DNA of 64,000 bases, from positions 1 through 64,000 of the forward strand of contig USBB01000009.1 in NCBI GenBank assembly GCA_900552795.1, given 5' to 3'. This document shows positions 16,776 through 25,015 of the stretch, one piece after another. Origin of the DNA: an uncultured Eubacterium sp. GTDB taxonomy: Bacteria > Bacillota > Clostridia > Lachnospirales > Lachnospiraceae. Position 1 is the first letter of the stretch; each line of letters begins with the position of its first letter. The position numbers and the translations under genes were made by a program. Below the pieces are notes generated by a model that saw only the letters and a list, made by a program, of their open reading frames with translations, searched no databases and was not told the DNA's origin.

Positions 16776-17303
16776 TTATTCTGTTCTTGTAATAATTTTT
16801 GCAATATTCTCATATGTATCACCTTTAGTGATGTCGTAAACGCCTTCTTTTATCTTAGTTGAATAACCGGACTCCGCCATATATTTTGTAAATTCTTCTT
16901 TATTATCAATAACACCTGCCCTGTACAGGATATCTGCCGCCTGTATGGCAGAGTAAACATTCTTTATGGTAATGCTTACATTTTCCGCCTTTTCCTTATC
17001 TAAAGTATGAGCTTCTGTTTTCACCTCGCTGGTCTGGGCATTACTTTCATTTTCTGAATTATTCTTCTCTGTACCATCCGTCGTTTCTTTTGTTTCCCCA
17101 TTTGATGCAGACGGACTTTCTGTCTCACCTGTACCGCTTTCACTTTCCTTCGTATAAGCAATAACCGAGCCCTGCGTTTCCTTATTTGTCTCATGTACTT
17201 TGCTTTGCGCACTCATACTGCTTACATTATAAGCTATTGTCAAAATAAGCGTCGCCACTATAAGGCCGACGCCGATTCCTTTAAGATAATATTTTAATTT
17301 CAT
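16776..17303 (-). CDS. Membrane-anchored protein with MltG/YceG-like N-terminal region only
   Basis: 175 residues: a single membrane anchor (about 8-28), then a long S/T/E/K-rich extracytoplasmic linker (about 30-105), then about 65 residues resembling the N-terminal module of MltG (ADILYRAGVI, TKYMAESGYSTKIKEGVY, GDTYENIAKIIT). The large catalytic domain of the endolytic transglycosylase, with its Glu, is absent, and nothing downstream could restore it because rpsB follows. ATG 17303 is chosen over GTG 17315 because GTGGAG is the ribosome binding site. It is the last gene of the fla/che cluster, 18 bases after the SwrB-like gene. The MltG relation is my reading of weak similarity; function unknown. 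Confidence 0.6.
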   Translation of the reverse strand: MKLKYYLKGIGVGLIVATLILTIAYNVSSMSAQSKVHETNKETQGSVIAYTKESESGTGETESPSASNGETKETTDGTEKNNSENESNAQTSEVKTEAHTLDKEKAENVSITIKNVYSAIQAADILYRAGVIDNKEEFTKYMAESGYSTKIKEGVYDITKGDTYENIAKIITRTE

Positions 17304-17320
17304 AGTTATCTCCACATGTC

Positions 17321-18058
17321 CTAATCAGCACTCTTATATAAATCTGCAACCAGCTTAACTTCACCAACAGAAAGGTTTAATTCTTTTGCGATTTCTTTAT
17401 CTGAGAGTCCGTTAAGATATAATTCTAATATTTTATCGTTCTTATCTGCATTATTATCAAGTGAAGTATTAAGCTTTGTATTATTTAAATTTTCAGACGA
17501 TGTTTTGTTCCTTTCACTGCTGTCTGTGCTTTCATCAACATCTGACACACATCCTTTCATAATCTGTGCAGCCTGTTTTCCTGTCAATTTATTATTAATC
17601 TGAACTTTATCATAGCCATCATCTGGCACTGAAGCTTTTGTATCTGAATAATTCCCCGGAGTATTCTTACGCGTATTCATTTGTGTATTTACAGAATTCA
17701 CCTGTTTAACGGTATTTTTTACTTCTTTAGCTTTCTCATTTAACATATCATACAAAAACACTGCTTCATTATGATTTTTGTTAATCTGATTAATTACCGC
17801 TTCAGCATAGTCACTCATTTCAAGAATCTTTGTGTTGGATATCTTATCAAGCCTGGCTTCTGTTCTTTCAGCCACATCGCTGATATGCTCGTCTACAACC
17901 TTATCAATCTGAGCTTTTATATTTTGTATATCCTGCGACGACAACTCCTTGTCAGCCGCATCTACATTAACAGTGTTTTTATCTGTACGTCCGATAAAGT
18001 AGCTGGCAGCAATACATGCAATTCCACCTAACAATAACACTATTTCTAAAGCTATCAT
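17321..18058 (-). CDS. SwrB/YlxL-like membrane protein (DUF6115 type) with C-terminal helix-turn-helix
   Basis: 245 residues: an N-terminal transmembrane anchor (about 3-21), a charged helical region likely to be coiled coil (about 35-130), a polar N/T/S-rich linker, and a C-terminal helix-turn-helix-like end (ILELYLNGLSDKEIAKELNLSVGEVKLVADLY). In Bacillus subtilis swrB (ylxL) occupies this place between sigD and rpsB and has the same plan; it promotes flagellar basal-body maturation and swarming. Family assignment rests on position and architecture, not on close similarity. ATG 18058 follows GGAGAAGG. Cytoplasmic face inferred for most of the protein. Confidence 0.65.
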   Translation of the reverse strand: MIALEIVLLLGGIACIAASYFIGRTDKNTVNVDAADKELSSQDIQNIKAQIDKVVDEHISDVAERTEARLDKISNTKILEMSDYAEAVINQINKNHNEAVFLYDMLNEKAKEVKNTVKQVNSVNTQMNTRKNTPGNYSDTKASVPDDGYDKVQINNKLTGKQAAQIMKGCVSDVDESTDSSERNKTSSENLNNTKLNTSLDNNADKNDKILELYLNGLSDKEIAKELNLSVGEVKLVADLYKSAD

Positions 18059-18089
18059 ATCCTTCTCCATTCTGCAGTAATTTGTATTT

Positions 18090-18398
18090 TCAAACCTTTA
18101 CATCAAATCCGAAACCATCTTTTCCTTTTATTGTCACTTTTCCGTCTTTTCTTTTGTTGTTTTTATGATTATCATTATAATACTCATTATCACTTTTATC
18201 TTTAGCGTCAAATTTTTTCTTTTGATTATCTACATCAGACTTTTTAGTAACCTGTTCTGACTTATGTTCAGATTCTTTTTGTACCTCAGCAGCAATATTA
18301 AACTGCTGTGCCATCGGCTTTGCAGTCTCTGCCTGTTTAATTTGCGAAACCTCATTCATCTGCTGAACCATAACAATATCAATCGGTCTAACACTCAT
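18090..18398 (-). CDS. Small basic hypothetical protein of the flagellar cluster
   Basis: 102 residues with no membrane segment. The N-terminal 25 residues (MSVRPIDIVMVQQMNEVSQI) form an amphipathic helix with alternating hydrophobic and Gln residues. The centre is very Lys/Asp/Asn rich and probably disordered, and the end KVTIKGKDGFGFDVKV is a short beta-like segment. I recall similar small proteins next to DUF342/FapA genes in other clostridial flagellar clusters, but know no function. It has a good ribosome binding site (GGGAG) and fits tightly between fapA and the SwrB-like gene. Possibly an adaptor or chaperone of FapA; this is a guess. Confidence 0.7.
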   Translation of the reverse strand: MSVRPIDIVMVQQMNEVSQIKQAETAKPMAQQFNIAAEVQKESEHKSEQVTKKSDVDNQKKKFDAKDKSDNEYYNDNHKNNKRKDGKVTIKGKDGFGFDVKV

Positions 18399-18429
18399 AA
18401 TCAGCTCTCCCTCATAGATTAAAACGTCA

Positions 18430-20046
18430 TTACAATGTGTACCACTTTATATCTGATCTTTCTTTTACAAACTGACAGAACCCCTGCTTTTCTTTTATAA
18501 AATAACTCTGCTCACCAAATATAAGCTTTGTTCCAACATATATATTTCTGGTTACTTTTATTCTTGCATTAGAATCTTCGCTCAACTGATTTCTAAGCTC
18601 CTCAAGTTCACTTTTTTGTAATGTGAGATCTTTTTCAAGCAATATAAGATTACGCATTGTCTTTTTTTGAAGTTCAAGTTTATCAGGTGTCAATTTTCCG
18701 TCAACCTGCTGTTTTTTACGAAGAGCCGTAAGAATCTGATTGAGCTGTATTTTATTTTCACCCAGTTTCTGAAGACTCTGCTTTAACTCATCGCCTCGTC
18801 TTTTTGCAGATGGGTCTACGCCAACACCTACAACTGTCGTTGTTCCCATCTCATTACCTATATTCTTGGCTTCAATCAGAACTATTGAACGCACATCTCC
18901 GCCCACAATAAGACCATTCTTACCAGTAGCCGTTATAGTTCCCTTAGCAGTCACCTTACTGTGAAGTATTGAATCTGTTTCAATGTTTCCGCCTGCCTGC
19001 ACAAACAATGCACTCTCTATAAATTTTGTTACAATATTCCCGCCAGCCTTAACAACTGCCTTATTCATACCCTGTATTCCGCGGTTCAATGTAATATTGC
19101 CGCCGGCCTCAACAATAGCTCCTTCAACAATACCGCTAACCGATATATCGCCTGAAGCCTTTACCGAGAAACCAGCAAGAACATTACCCTTAATAACAAC
19201 ACTTCCGTTATAATCTATATCACCTGTAGAAGCATCTATATCGACAAGCTCAAGCGTGTCTGAAACAAATATCTTTCCGTCCTCTACAGTAACATGCCCG
19301 TTTACCTTAGAAATAAGCTGTGTACCATCTTCTGATGGAACAAGATTTTTTCCATTTCTGAATATAACATGCTTCACCCTCTTAGGATTAACAACACGTC
19401 CTAACAAATCGCAGCCGCTTTCACCCATATCCTCTCTATGTAAAACAGCAACAACATCGCCTGCTTTAACATGATTAACATTCTCAAGAGTATGAAAGTC
19501 AACTGTTCCGTCATCATTCATTTTAGGTTTTGGTTTTAATTCAGTATTAAATTTGTATTCAATATATCCGTCTTTTCCATCTCTTGGCTTTTTCCCTTTA
19601 GCCAAAATGTAAGGCTCAAAATATCTTCTCTCGCTTAAAAACTTTTCAATAGCCTCATCGTCAATCCCGTTTTTAATACCGAGATTAGCCAAATCTTTTT
19701 TTATTTCATTTGCCGTAAGCTCATTTCCGCCCACGAACGGAGGATAAAATACCCCTTCCAAAGTCATGCAGTCAAAACTCATACTGTAATTTCCAAATTC
19801 CTGAGATGCCAACGGAGCACTCTCAGAAACCTTCACCCTGCATTCTTCAACCGCACCTTTAATACATGCATCAGAAAACAATGAAACATTACAATCTGTA
19901 ATCTTTTTCGCATCAATATAAAACATAAGTTCCCCTACATTAACAGGCTTATCCCCCTCAACAGGCGGATAAACTGTTAAATAAAGTCCGTCCAGCTTTG
20001 ACTCAAATTCAAAATATCCTCTTGTACACCTTCTCATTACAATCAT
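18430..20046 (-). CDS. DUF342 flagellar assembly protein A (FapA family)
   Basis: 538 residues. Residues about 110-400 form the DUF342 region with a right-handed beta-helix core: repeated blocks such as DIDYNGSVVIKGNVLAG, ISVSGIVEGAIVEAGGNI and TLNRGIQGMNKAVVKAGGNI, similar in style to bactofilin and FtsZ-inhibitor folds. A coiled-coil stretch follows (about 420-500), then a short beta-rich end. FapA proteins have been linked to polar flagellar assembly and FlhF localisation in Vibrio; here the gene sits just downstream of sigma-28, as in many Clostridia. The start is ATG 20046 with AGGAG close by; ATG 20037 is possible. Confidence 0.85.
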   Translation of the reverse strand: MIVMRRCTRGYFEFESKLDGLYLTVYPPVEGDKPVNVGELMFYIDAKKITDCNVSLFSDACIKGAVEECRVKVSESAPLASQEFGNYSMSFDCMTLEGVFYPPFVGGNELTANEIKKDLANLGIKNGIDDEAIEKFLSERRYFEPYILAKGKKPRDGKDGYIEYKFNTELKPKPKMNDDGTVDFHTLENVNHVKAGDVVAVLHREDMGESGCDLLGRVVNPKRVKHVIFRNGKNLVPSEDGTQLISKVNGHVTVEDGKIFVSDTLELVDIDASTGDIDYNGSVVIKGNVLAGFSVKASGDISVSGIVEGAIVEAGGNITLNRGIQGMNKAVVKAGGNIVTKFIESALFVQAGGNIETDSILHSKVTAKGTITATGKNGLIVGGDVRSIVLIEAKNIGNEMGTTTVVGVGVDPSAKRRGDELKQSLQKLGENKIQLNQILTALRKKQQVDGKLTPDKLELQKKTMRNLILLEKDLTLQKSELEELRNQLSEDSNARIKVTRNIYVGTKLIFGEQSYFIKEKQGFCQFVKERSDIKWYTL

Positions 20047-20090
20047 CTACTCCTACATTATAATAATTACACATTCCCATATTTATGCCG

Positions 20091-20852
20091 CTATACTAAA
20101 ACCCCTATGTATATTCCAAGCTTCTGCCGCATTTTATTTAATGCTTTTGTATGAAGCTGTGAAACTCTTGACTCTGAAACCTCAAGTATAATGCTTATTT
20201 CTTTCAATGTCATTTCCTCATAATAATATAAAGCCACAACATTGCGTTCCTTTTCTGTAAGAAGTTCCATTGCATCAACTATCATCTTTTTTAATTCTTC
20301 TTTTTCAACTGCTTCTTCAGGACAATCAAAATGTGCATTTCCAACAGCTTCCATATTAGCTTCGCTGCCTTCTTCCGTATATTCATCCAATGAAATAAGA
20401 TTTGACATTTTTGTCTGTCCCTGCCAGTTAAACAACTCATCAACCGTAATTTCAAGCTCTGCAGCAAGCTCTTCGTCTGTAGCCGGCCTTCCAAGCTGTG
20501 TTTCTATCTTAGTCATCGCTGCATCTATTTTTTTCTGCTTCTGCCTTAATGACCTCGGAATCCAGTCCATTTTACGTATCTGATCTAATATAGCTCCCCT
20601 GATTCTTAAACTTGCATACGTTTCAAACTTTACATTTTTACCGTAATCAAATTTTTCAATAGCATCTATAAGCCCAAAAATACCATATCCGACTAAATCG
20701 TCATATTCAACATTATAACCAAGATACATACTCAATCGTCCGGCAACTAATTTTACAAGCTGCGCGTATTCTAAGATAAGCTGTTCTCTTATATCTGCAC
20801 TATGTGTTTTTATATAATTTTGCCAAAGCTTGTCCTTGCCCGCTTCATCCAT
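20091..20852 (-). CDS. fliA: RNA polymerase sigma factor for flagellar operon, sigma-28 (FliA/SigD)
   Basis: A 253-residue sigma-28 of the FliA/WhiG family, which directs late flagellar and chemotaxis genes. Region 2 has EYDDLVGYGIFGLIDAIEKFDY and the family-specific FETYASLRIRGAILDQIRKMDWIPRSLRQ. Region 3 has GRPATDEELAAELEITVDEL, and region 4 has TLKEISIILEVSESRVSQLHTKALNKMR. ATG 20852 is preceded by a G-rich ribosome binding site; the longer frame to 20867 starts with TTG. It is the Bacillus sigD position, after cheD. The anti-sigma factor FlgM is not in this window. Confidence 0.96.
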   Translation of the reverse strand: MDEAGKDKLWQNYIKTHSADIREQLILEYAQLVKLVAGRLSMYLGYNVEYDDLVGYGIFGLIDAIEKFDYGKNVKFETYASLRIRGAILDQIRKMDWIPRSLRQKQKKIDAAMTKIETQLGRPATDEELAAELEITVDELFNWQGQTKMSNLISLDEYTEEGSEANMEAVGNAHFDCPEEAVEKEELKKMIVDAMELLTEKERNVVALYYYEEMTLKEISIILEVSESRVSQLHTKALNKMRQKLGIYIGVLV

Positions 20853-20905
20853 AATTGTTGCCCCCAACTTTTGTCATTTAAAAGTTATACACCAAATGAT
20901 AAAAA

Positions 20906-21205
20906 TTATTGTAATTTATCTTCCTGTGTCTTGTCTTTTTGTACTTCTGATGACTGTTCCTGTGTATCTTCTTCATTTTCTGCATCATCTTCTTGTGTCT
21001 CGCCTTCTTTTTTCTTCTCAGCTTCCTTAAAAGCTACGTTTAAGATTACACTAATCAAAAGGCCGAATGCATAAAATACCACCATTACCAATACAAGTCT
21101 CCATAAAAAACCGACAAGCTCGTATCTGTCCTTTATCATTATGACACAAGCAATAAAACCTGCCAATAAAGTTACTATTGCAGGTAAATTTCTAAATTTC
21201 TTCAT
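20906..21205 (-). CDS. Small two-helix membrane protein between cheD and sigma-28 (unknown)
   Basis: 99 residues: two hydrophobic helices (about 8-25 and 36-58) joined by a short charged turn, followed by a cytoplasmic-looking tail of alternating Glu, Gln, Asp and Lys (about 62-99). ATG 21205 has GGAGG at good spacing; the longer frame to 21229 is less likely. It occupies the place between cheD and sigD, where Bacillus has nothing. Tight spacing to cheD (29 bases) implies co-expression with the motility genes. No family is recognised. Confidence 0.75.
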   Translation of the reverse strand: MKKFRNLPAIVTLLAGFIACVIMIKDRYELVGFLWRLVLVMVVFYAFGLLISVILNVAFKEAEKKKEGETQEDDAENEEDTQEQSSEVQKDKTQEDKLQ

Positions 21206-21234
21206 GCTTACCTCCACCCCGAAGAGCAAACTCG

Positions 21235-21723
21235 TTATATTGTTTTAATAGATTTACCGACAGACTTTATAACATAATTTCCTGTTTCCGAATAAAACTC
21301 AACTGTTCTACCGTAATTAAGTCCGCAGTCTTCCGACAATATTCTGATATTTAATTCTTTTAGCTTCTTTCTAGCTGCTTCCGCATTACGCTCACCCACA
21401 CGCAAAGAATCATTTGCAGATGTCATTGCAAACATCTGAGCACCGCCTGCAAGCTTAGCCACAAGTCTGCTCTTATTAGCACCGAGCGACTGCATTTGTC
21501 TTATCAGTTCGTCAATCCCTGTGTCTGCAAACTTCGCCAGGTTGGAATTATTTCTTATCTGAGTACTGTCCGGCAGCATGCAATGCAACAATCCGCTAAC
21601 CTTAGAAACCGGATCATATAATGCAACTCCGACACATGAGCCGAGTCCCAAAGTAGTCAGCACATCCGGACTTTTACAAACTTTCAAATCAGCCATACCG
21701 ACTTTAATCATATTTTCCATCAT
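21235..21723 (-). CDS. cheD: Chemoreceptor glutamine deamidase CheD
   Basis: Deamidates glutamines in chemoreceptors and stimulates the CheC phosphatase. The catalytic Cys-His arrangement is visible in LGLGSCVGVALYD followed by SGLLHCMLP, and the threonine-side block KLAGGAQMF is present. About 162 residues, normal. Several in-frame ATGs occur; ATG 21723 has GGAAG eight bases upstream, while ATG 21738 lies directly against AAGG, so I prefer 21723 with some doubt. It pairs with cheC immediately upstream, as in Bacillus. Confidence 0.94.
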   Translation of the reverse strand: MMENMIKVGMADLKVCKSPDVLTTLGLGSCVGVALYDPVSKVSGLLHCMLPDSTQIRNNSNLAKFADTGIDELIRQMQSLGANKSRLVAKLAGGAQMFAMTSANDSLRVGERNAEAARKKLKELNIRILSEDCGLNYGRTVEFYSETGNYVIKSVGKSIKTI

Positions 21724-21769
21724 AACTTTATCTTCCATCCTTAAACAACATCAATGTTGTTCCCCTATA

Positions 21770-22399
21770 TCACATACCAAGAGAGGTTAGAATTTTGTCA
21801 TAAGAATCCAATTCCGGAATTAACAAAAAATATCCTGTAACAAAATCATTTTCGCCAAACTGTGACTGAATCATAAGCAGTTTATCTCCGTATTTTCCGA
21901 ATTCAGCAGCCGGAACACTAAGAAGCGCCCCAACCATATCTACAGTAAGACTTGGAACAGTACTTATCATCTTCATACCTGTAAGTCCCGATAATGCCCC
22001 AAGATATGACCCTGAAACTATATTGCCAATCTCATTGAGTGCTGACATATCCATTTCCGAAAATGAATTTTCCCCATCATCTTCATTCTCTGATATATCC
22101 TTCATCATAAGCATATTGACAAGATGATGTGCTGAACGCATATCAAACAGGAACATCATCATTCCGTCAATATCACCTTCAATACCGAGCAGAATACCAA
22201 CTACTATCTGCTCTTCTGAACCGACAACATCAGCAATCTGATTAAAAGGAAGCAGTGCAACCTTAGGAACCGACATATCAACTTTAATGTTAAGCATTCT
22301 TGACAACGCTGTAGTCGCATTGCCTGCTCCAATATTGCCAATTTCTTTCAATACGTCATACTGCATATCGTCCAAACTTTCAAGATTTATTTTTGACAT
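21770..22399 (-). CDS. cheC: CheY-P phosphatase CheC
   Basis: 209 residues with both phosphatase motifs of the CheC/FliY/CheX family: EIGNIGAGNATTALSR in the N-terminal half and ALNEIGNIVSGSYLGALS in the second half, each with the E and N residues needed for CheY-P hydrolysis. CheC binds CheD and acts in Bacillus-type adaptation. ATG 22399 follows GGAGGG; the longer frame to 22411 begins with its own Shine-Dalgarno. Co-transcribed with cheW and cheD. Confidence 0.95.
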   Translation of the reverse strand: MSKINLESLDDMQYDVLKEIGNIGAGNATTALSRMLNIKVDMSVPKVALLPFNQIADVVGSEEQIVVGILLGIEGDIDGMMMFLFDMRSAHHLVNMLMMKDISENEDDGENSFSEMDMSALNEIGNIVSGSYLGALSGLTGMKMISTVPSLTVDMVGALLSVPAAEFGKYGDKLLMIQSQFGENDFVTGYFLLIPELDSYDKILTSLGM

Positions 22400-22439
22400 T
22401 ACACCCTCCATAAGTTAAACCAGCTGTCCTGATATACAA

Positions 22440-22907
22440 TTAATTTTCCTCAATCAATGAAACTATATCAAGAAGTGATATCAGCTCCCCTTTGTTTTTA
22501 CCGATTCCGCTGATATACTTTGAAGCCGCATCATCCATAGATGTTCTGTTAAGCTTTTCTGTATCTTCTGCATCAAGTGTAACTACTTCTTTAACCTGAT
22601 CTACAATAACACCGATTGTAGCAGTATCAACTTTAATAATTATTATTCTTGTCTTGTCAGTAAATTCATCTTTCTCAAGACCAAGCTTCAGTCTTATGCT
22701 CATAACCGGAATAATCTCTCCTCTAAGATTAATTACACCGTTAAAATATGACTGCGACTTAGGTACTCTCGTTATTCTCTGGCTTCTGACAATATTATCA
22801 ATATATTGTATATTGATGCCATACTGCTCATTGCCTATTTTTACAACTATATACTGCACAGCAGTTTCATCTAATTCTGCTTTTTCTATTGTTTTTACTT
22901 CTTCCAT
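22440..22907 (-). CDS. cheW: Chemotaxis coupling protein CheW
   Basis: 155 residues of SH3-like CheW fold that links receptors to CheA. Conserved features: YIVVKIGNEQYGINI, RSQRITRVPKSQSYFNGVINLRGEIIPVMSIRLKLGL and GVIVDQVKEVV. The 17 extra residues of the longest frame (to 22958) are unlike the family; ATG 22907 follows AGGTGG at suitable spacing. It lies 28 bases after cheA, in the same unit. Confidence 0.96.
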   Translation of the reverse strand: MEEVKTIEKAELDETAVQYIVVKIGNEQYGINIQYIDNIVRSQRITRVPKSQSYFNGVINLRGEIIPVMSIRLKLGLEKDEFTDKTRIIIIKVDTATIGVIVDQVKEVVTLDAEDTEKLNRTSMDDAASKYISGIGKNKGELISLLDIVSLIEEN

Positions 22908-22935
22908 AGATGGCCACCTTTTCCTTTCCGATAAT

Positions 22936-25014
22936 TTATACAAGTGCATTTGCATCAATGATAAGAGCTACTGAACCATCTCCTAATATAGTTGCTCCGC
23001 TAATCATCTTATTAATGCTGATATATTTACCTAAAGACTTAATTACTATTTCCATCTGTCCGATAAGGCTGTCCACAACAAGACCTGCCTGCTTGTCACC
23101 CTTGCTCACAATAACAACAGTAATATTTTCCTGTTCCTCATGCTCACCAGGAACCTCTAAAACATCTCTTAATCTTATAAGCGGAATTACATTTCCTCTT
23201 AAATGAATAACCTCTTTTGCATGAACATACTTAATTTCACTTACAGGAATATCCTCTATGGTCTGTATTGAGCCAAGTGAAATAGCATACTTCTCATCTC
23301 CGAGTCTGACCATAAGAGCCTGTATGATGGCAAGCGTCAACGGAAGTCTTATTATAAATGTACTGCCCTGTCCATAAGCTGTCTTGACTTCTACATCACC
23401 GCCAAGAGCTTCAATCTTTGATTTAACGACATCAAGCCCCACACCTCTTCCAGAAACGTCAGTAACCTTTTCAGCTGTAGAAAAGCTTGGTTTAAACAGT
23501 AAATCTATTATTTCCTTATCGCTCATTAAAGCAGCCTGCTCTTCTGTAATAGTTCCTTTAGTTACAGCTTTATTTCTTACCTTTTCAACATCAATTCCGG
23601 CACCGTCATCTCTTACTTCTATAACAACATTATTACCATCCTGATATGCATCAAGGAAAATAGAGCCCACTTCACTCTTTCCGCGTTCTTTTCTAACCTC
23701 CGCACTTTCAAGTCCGTGATCTGCTGAATTTCTTAAAAGATGCATAAGCGGATCGCCTATTTCATCAATAACTGTTCTATCAAGCTCTGTATCTTCACCT
23801 GACATATAAAGTTCCATCTTCTTACCAAGCTTCTTACTTAAATCTCTAATCATTCTCGGAAAACGGCTTACAACTGTCTCAATAGGCATCATTCGTACCT
23901 TCATAACTGATTCATGAAGATTTGTTGTAACTCTTTCAAGATATTCAATCTGCTCGTTAAAATTCTGGTTTACATTAGAACTTTCTCCGTCCTCTGATGA
24001 TGTCGCAGATACAAGGCCGTTCTTTGCTATAATAAGCTCGCTGACAAGATTCATTAAGACATCTAATTTTTCTATATCTACTCGTACTGTATGTCCGACA
24101 GGCTTAGCCTTAGCTGCATTTGTGCCGTTTGACGGACTGTTCTTTGATACTGACGGAGCAGCTTTCTTTTCAACAGGTGCTTCCTTAACTGCTGTCGCAC
24201 TTACTTCATTTTCATCACTATGCTGAGTTTCAGGCTCCACCGGAAATGCCGAAAGCTCTTCAGAAACAGCTGATTTTATTTCTGAAACACTTTTGATTAT
24301 CTTTGTAATCTGATCTTCACTTTCTTCTGTAACAATAGCTATAGTAAAATCAAAATCAAACTTTTCATCCTCAATATCCTGAACAGACGGTTCTGACTTA
24401 ATAACATCGCCATGTCCCTCAAGATTTTTAAATACAAGAAATGCTCTTGCTGCTTTAAGTATACAGTTTTCATCTACTGAAACACGTATTTTATATGCAT
24501 GCATTCCTCTCTTTATAGCTTCATTTACAGCCTTAATTTCATGTTCTGCAAACACAAAATTATCATCAGCAGAAGCTGTGTTTGTGGCTTGCGCATTATC
24601 CTGTTTAAGCTCAGGCTCCAAACTCTTTCCGCCTGATGCCACAAATGCATTAAGTGCATCTGAAATTGCCTTATTATCCTCTGTACCCTCATCCTGATAC
24701 TGCTGTATATTTGACACATATGCCTGCAGCGCATCAAGACACTGGAAAAGTACATCAACTAAAGCTGAGTTAACTTTTACATTACCATTTCTTACTTCTG
24801 AAAATGCGTTCTCCATATTATGAGTAAGATTCTGCATTCTCTTATAGCCCATAGTACCTGCCATACCCTTTAATGAGTGTGCGGCTCTGAATATTTCATT
24901 GATTGTGTCGCTGTTGTCAGGTTCCTTTTCAAGGATCATCAACTGATCACTAAGGCTCTCTAAATGTTCATTTGATTCATCGATAAAGATTTCTAAATAT
25001 TGGCTTACATCCAT
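22936..25014 (-). CDS. cheA: Chemotaxis histidine kinase CheA
   Basis: 692 residues with all five domains: P1 histidine phosphotransfer (1-110) with phospho-accepting His46 in FRAAHSLKGMAG; P2 CheY/CheB-binding (about 152-248); a variable A/T/S-rich linker; P3 dimerisation (about 308-370); P4 ATP-binding kinase (about 375-558) with HLLRNSADHGLE, DDGAGID and GRGVGLDVV; and P5 CheW-like (about 560-692) with LRGNVIPLIRLRDVL. It starts one base after cheB ends and drives CheY and CheB phosphorylation at the receptor array. Confidence 0.98.
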   Translation of the reverse strand: MDVSQYLEIFIDESNEHLESLSDQLMILEKEPDNSDTINEIFRAAHSLKGMAGTMGYKRMQNLTHNMENAFSEVRNGNVKVNSALVDVLFQCLDALQAYVSNIQQYQDEGTEDNKAISDALNAFVASGGKSLEPELKQDNAQATNTASADDNFVFAEHEIKAVNEAIKRGMHAYKIRVSVDENCILKAARAFLVFKNLEGHGDVIKSEPSVQDIEDEKFDFDFTIAIVTEESEDQITKIIKSVSEIKSAVSEELSAFPVEPETQHSDENEVSATAVKEAPVEKKAAPSVSKNSPSNGTNAAKAKPVGHTVRVDIEKLDVLMNLVSELIIAKNGLVSATSSEDGESSNVNQNFNEQIEYLERVTTNLHESVMKVRMMPIETVVSRFPRMIRDLSKKLGKKMELYMSGEDTELDRTVIDEIGDPLMHLLRNSADHGLESAEVRKERGKSEVGSIFLDAYQDGNNVVIEVRDDGAGIDVEKVRNKAVTKGTITEEQAALMSDKEIIDLLFKPSFSTAEKVTDVSGRGVGLDVVKSKIEALGGDVEVKTAYGQGSTFIIRLPLTLAIIQALMVRLGDEKYAISLGSIQTIEDIPVSEIKYVHAKEVIHLRGNVIPLIRLRDVLEVPGEHEEQENITVVIVSKGDKQAGLVVDSLIGQMEIVIKSLGKYISINKMISGATILGDGSVALIIDANALV

Positions 25015-25015
25015 C

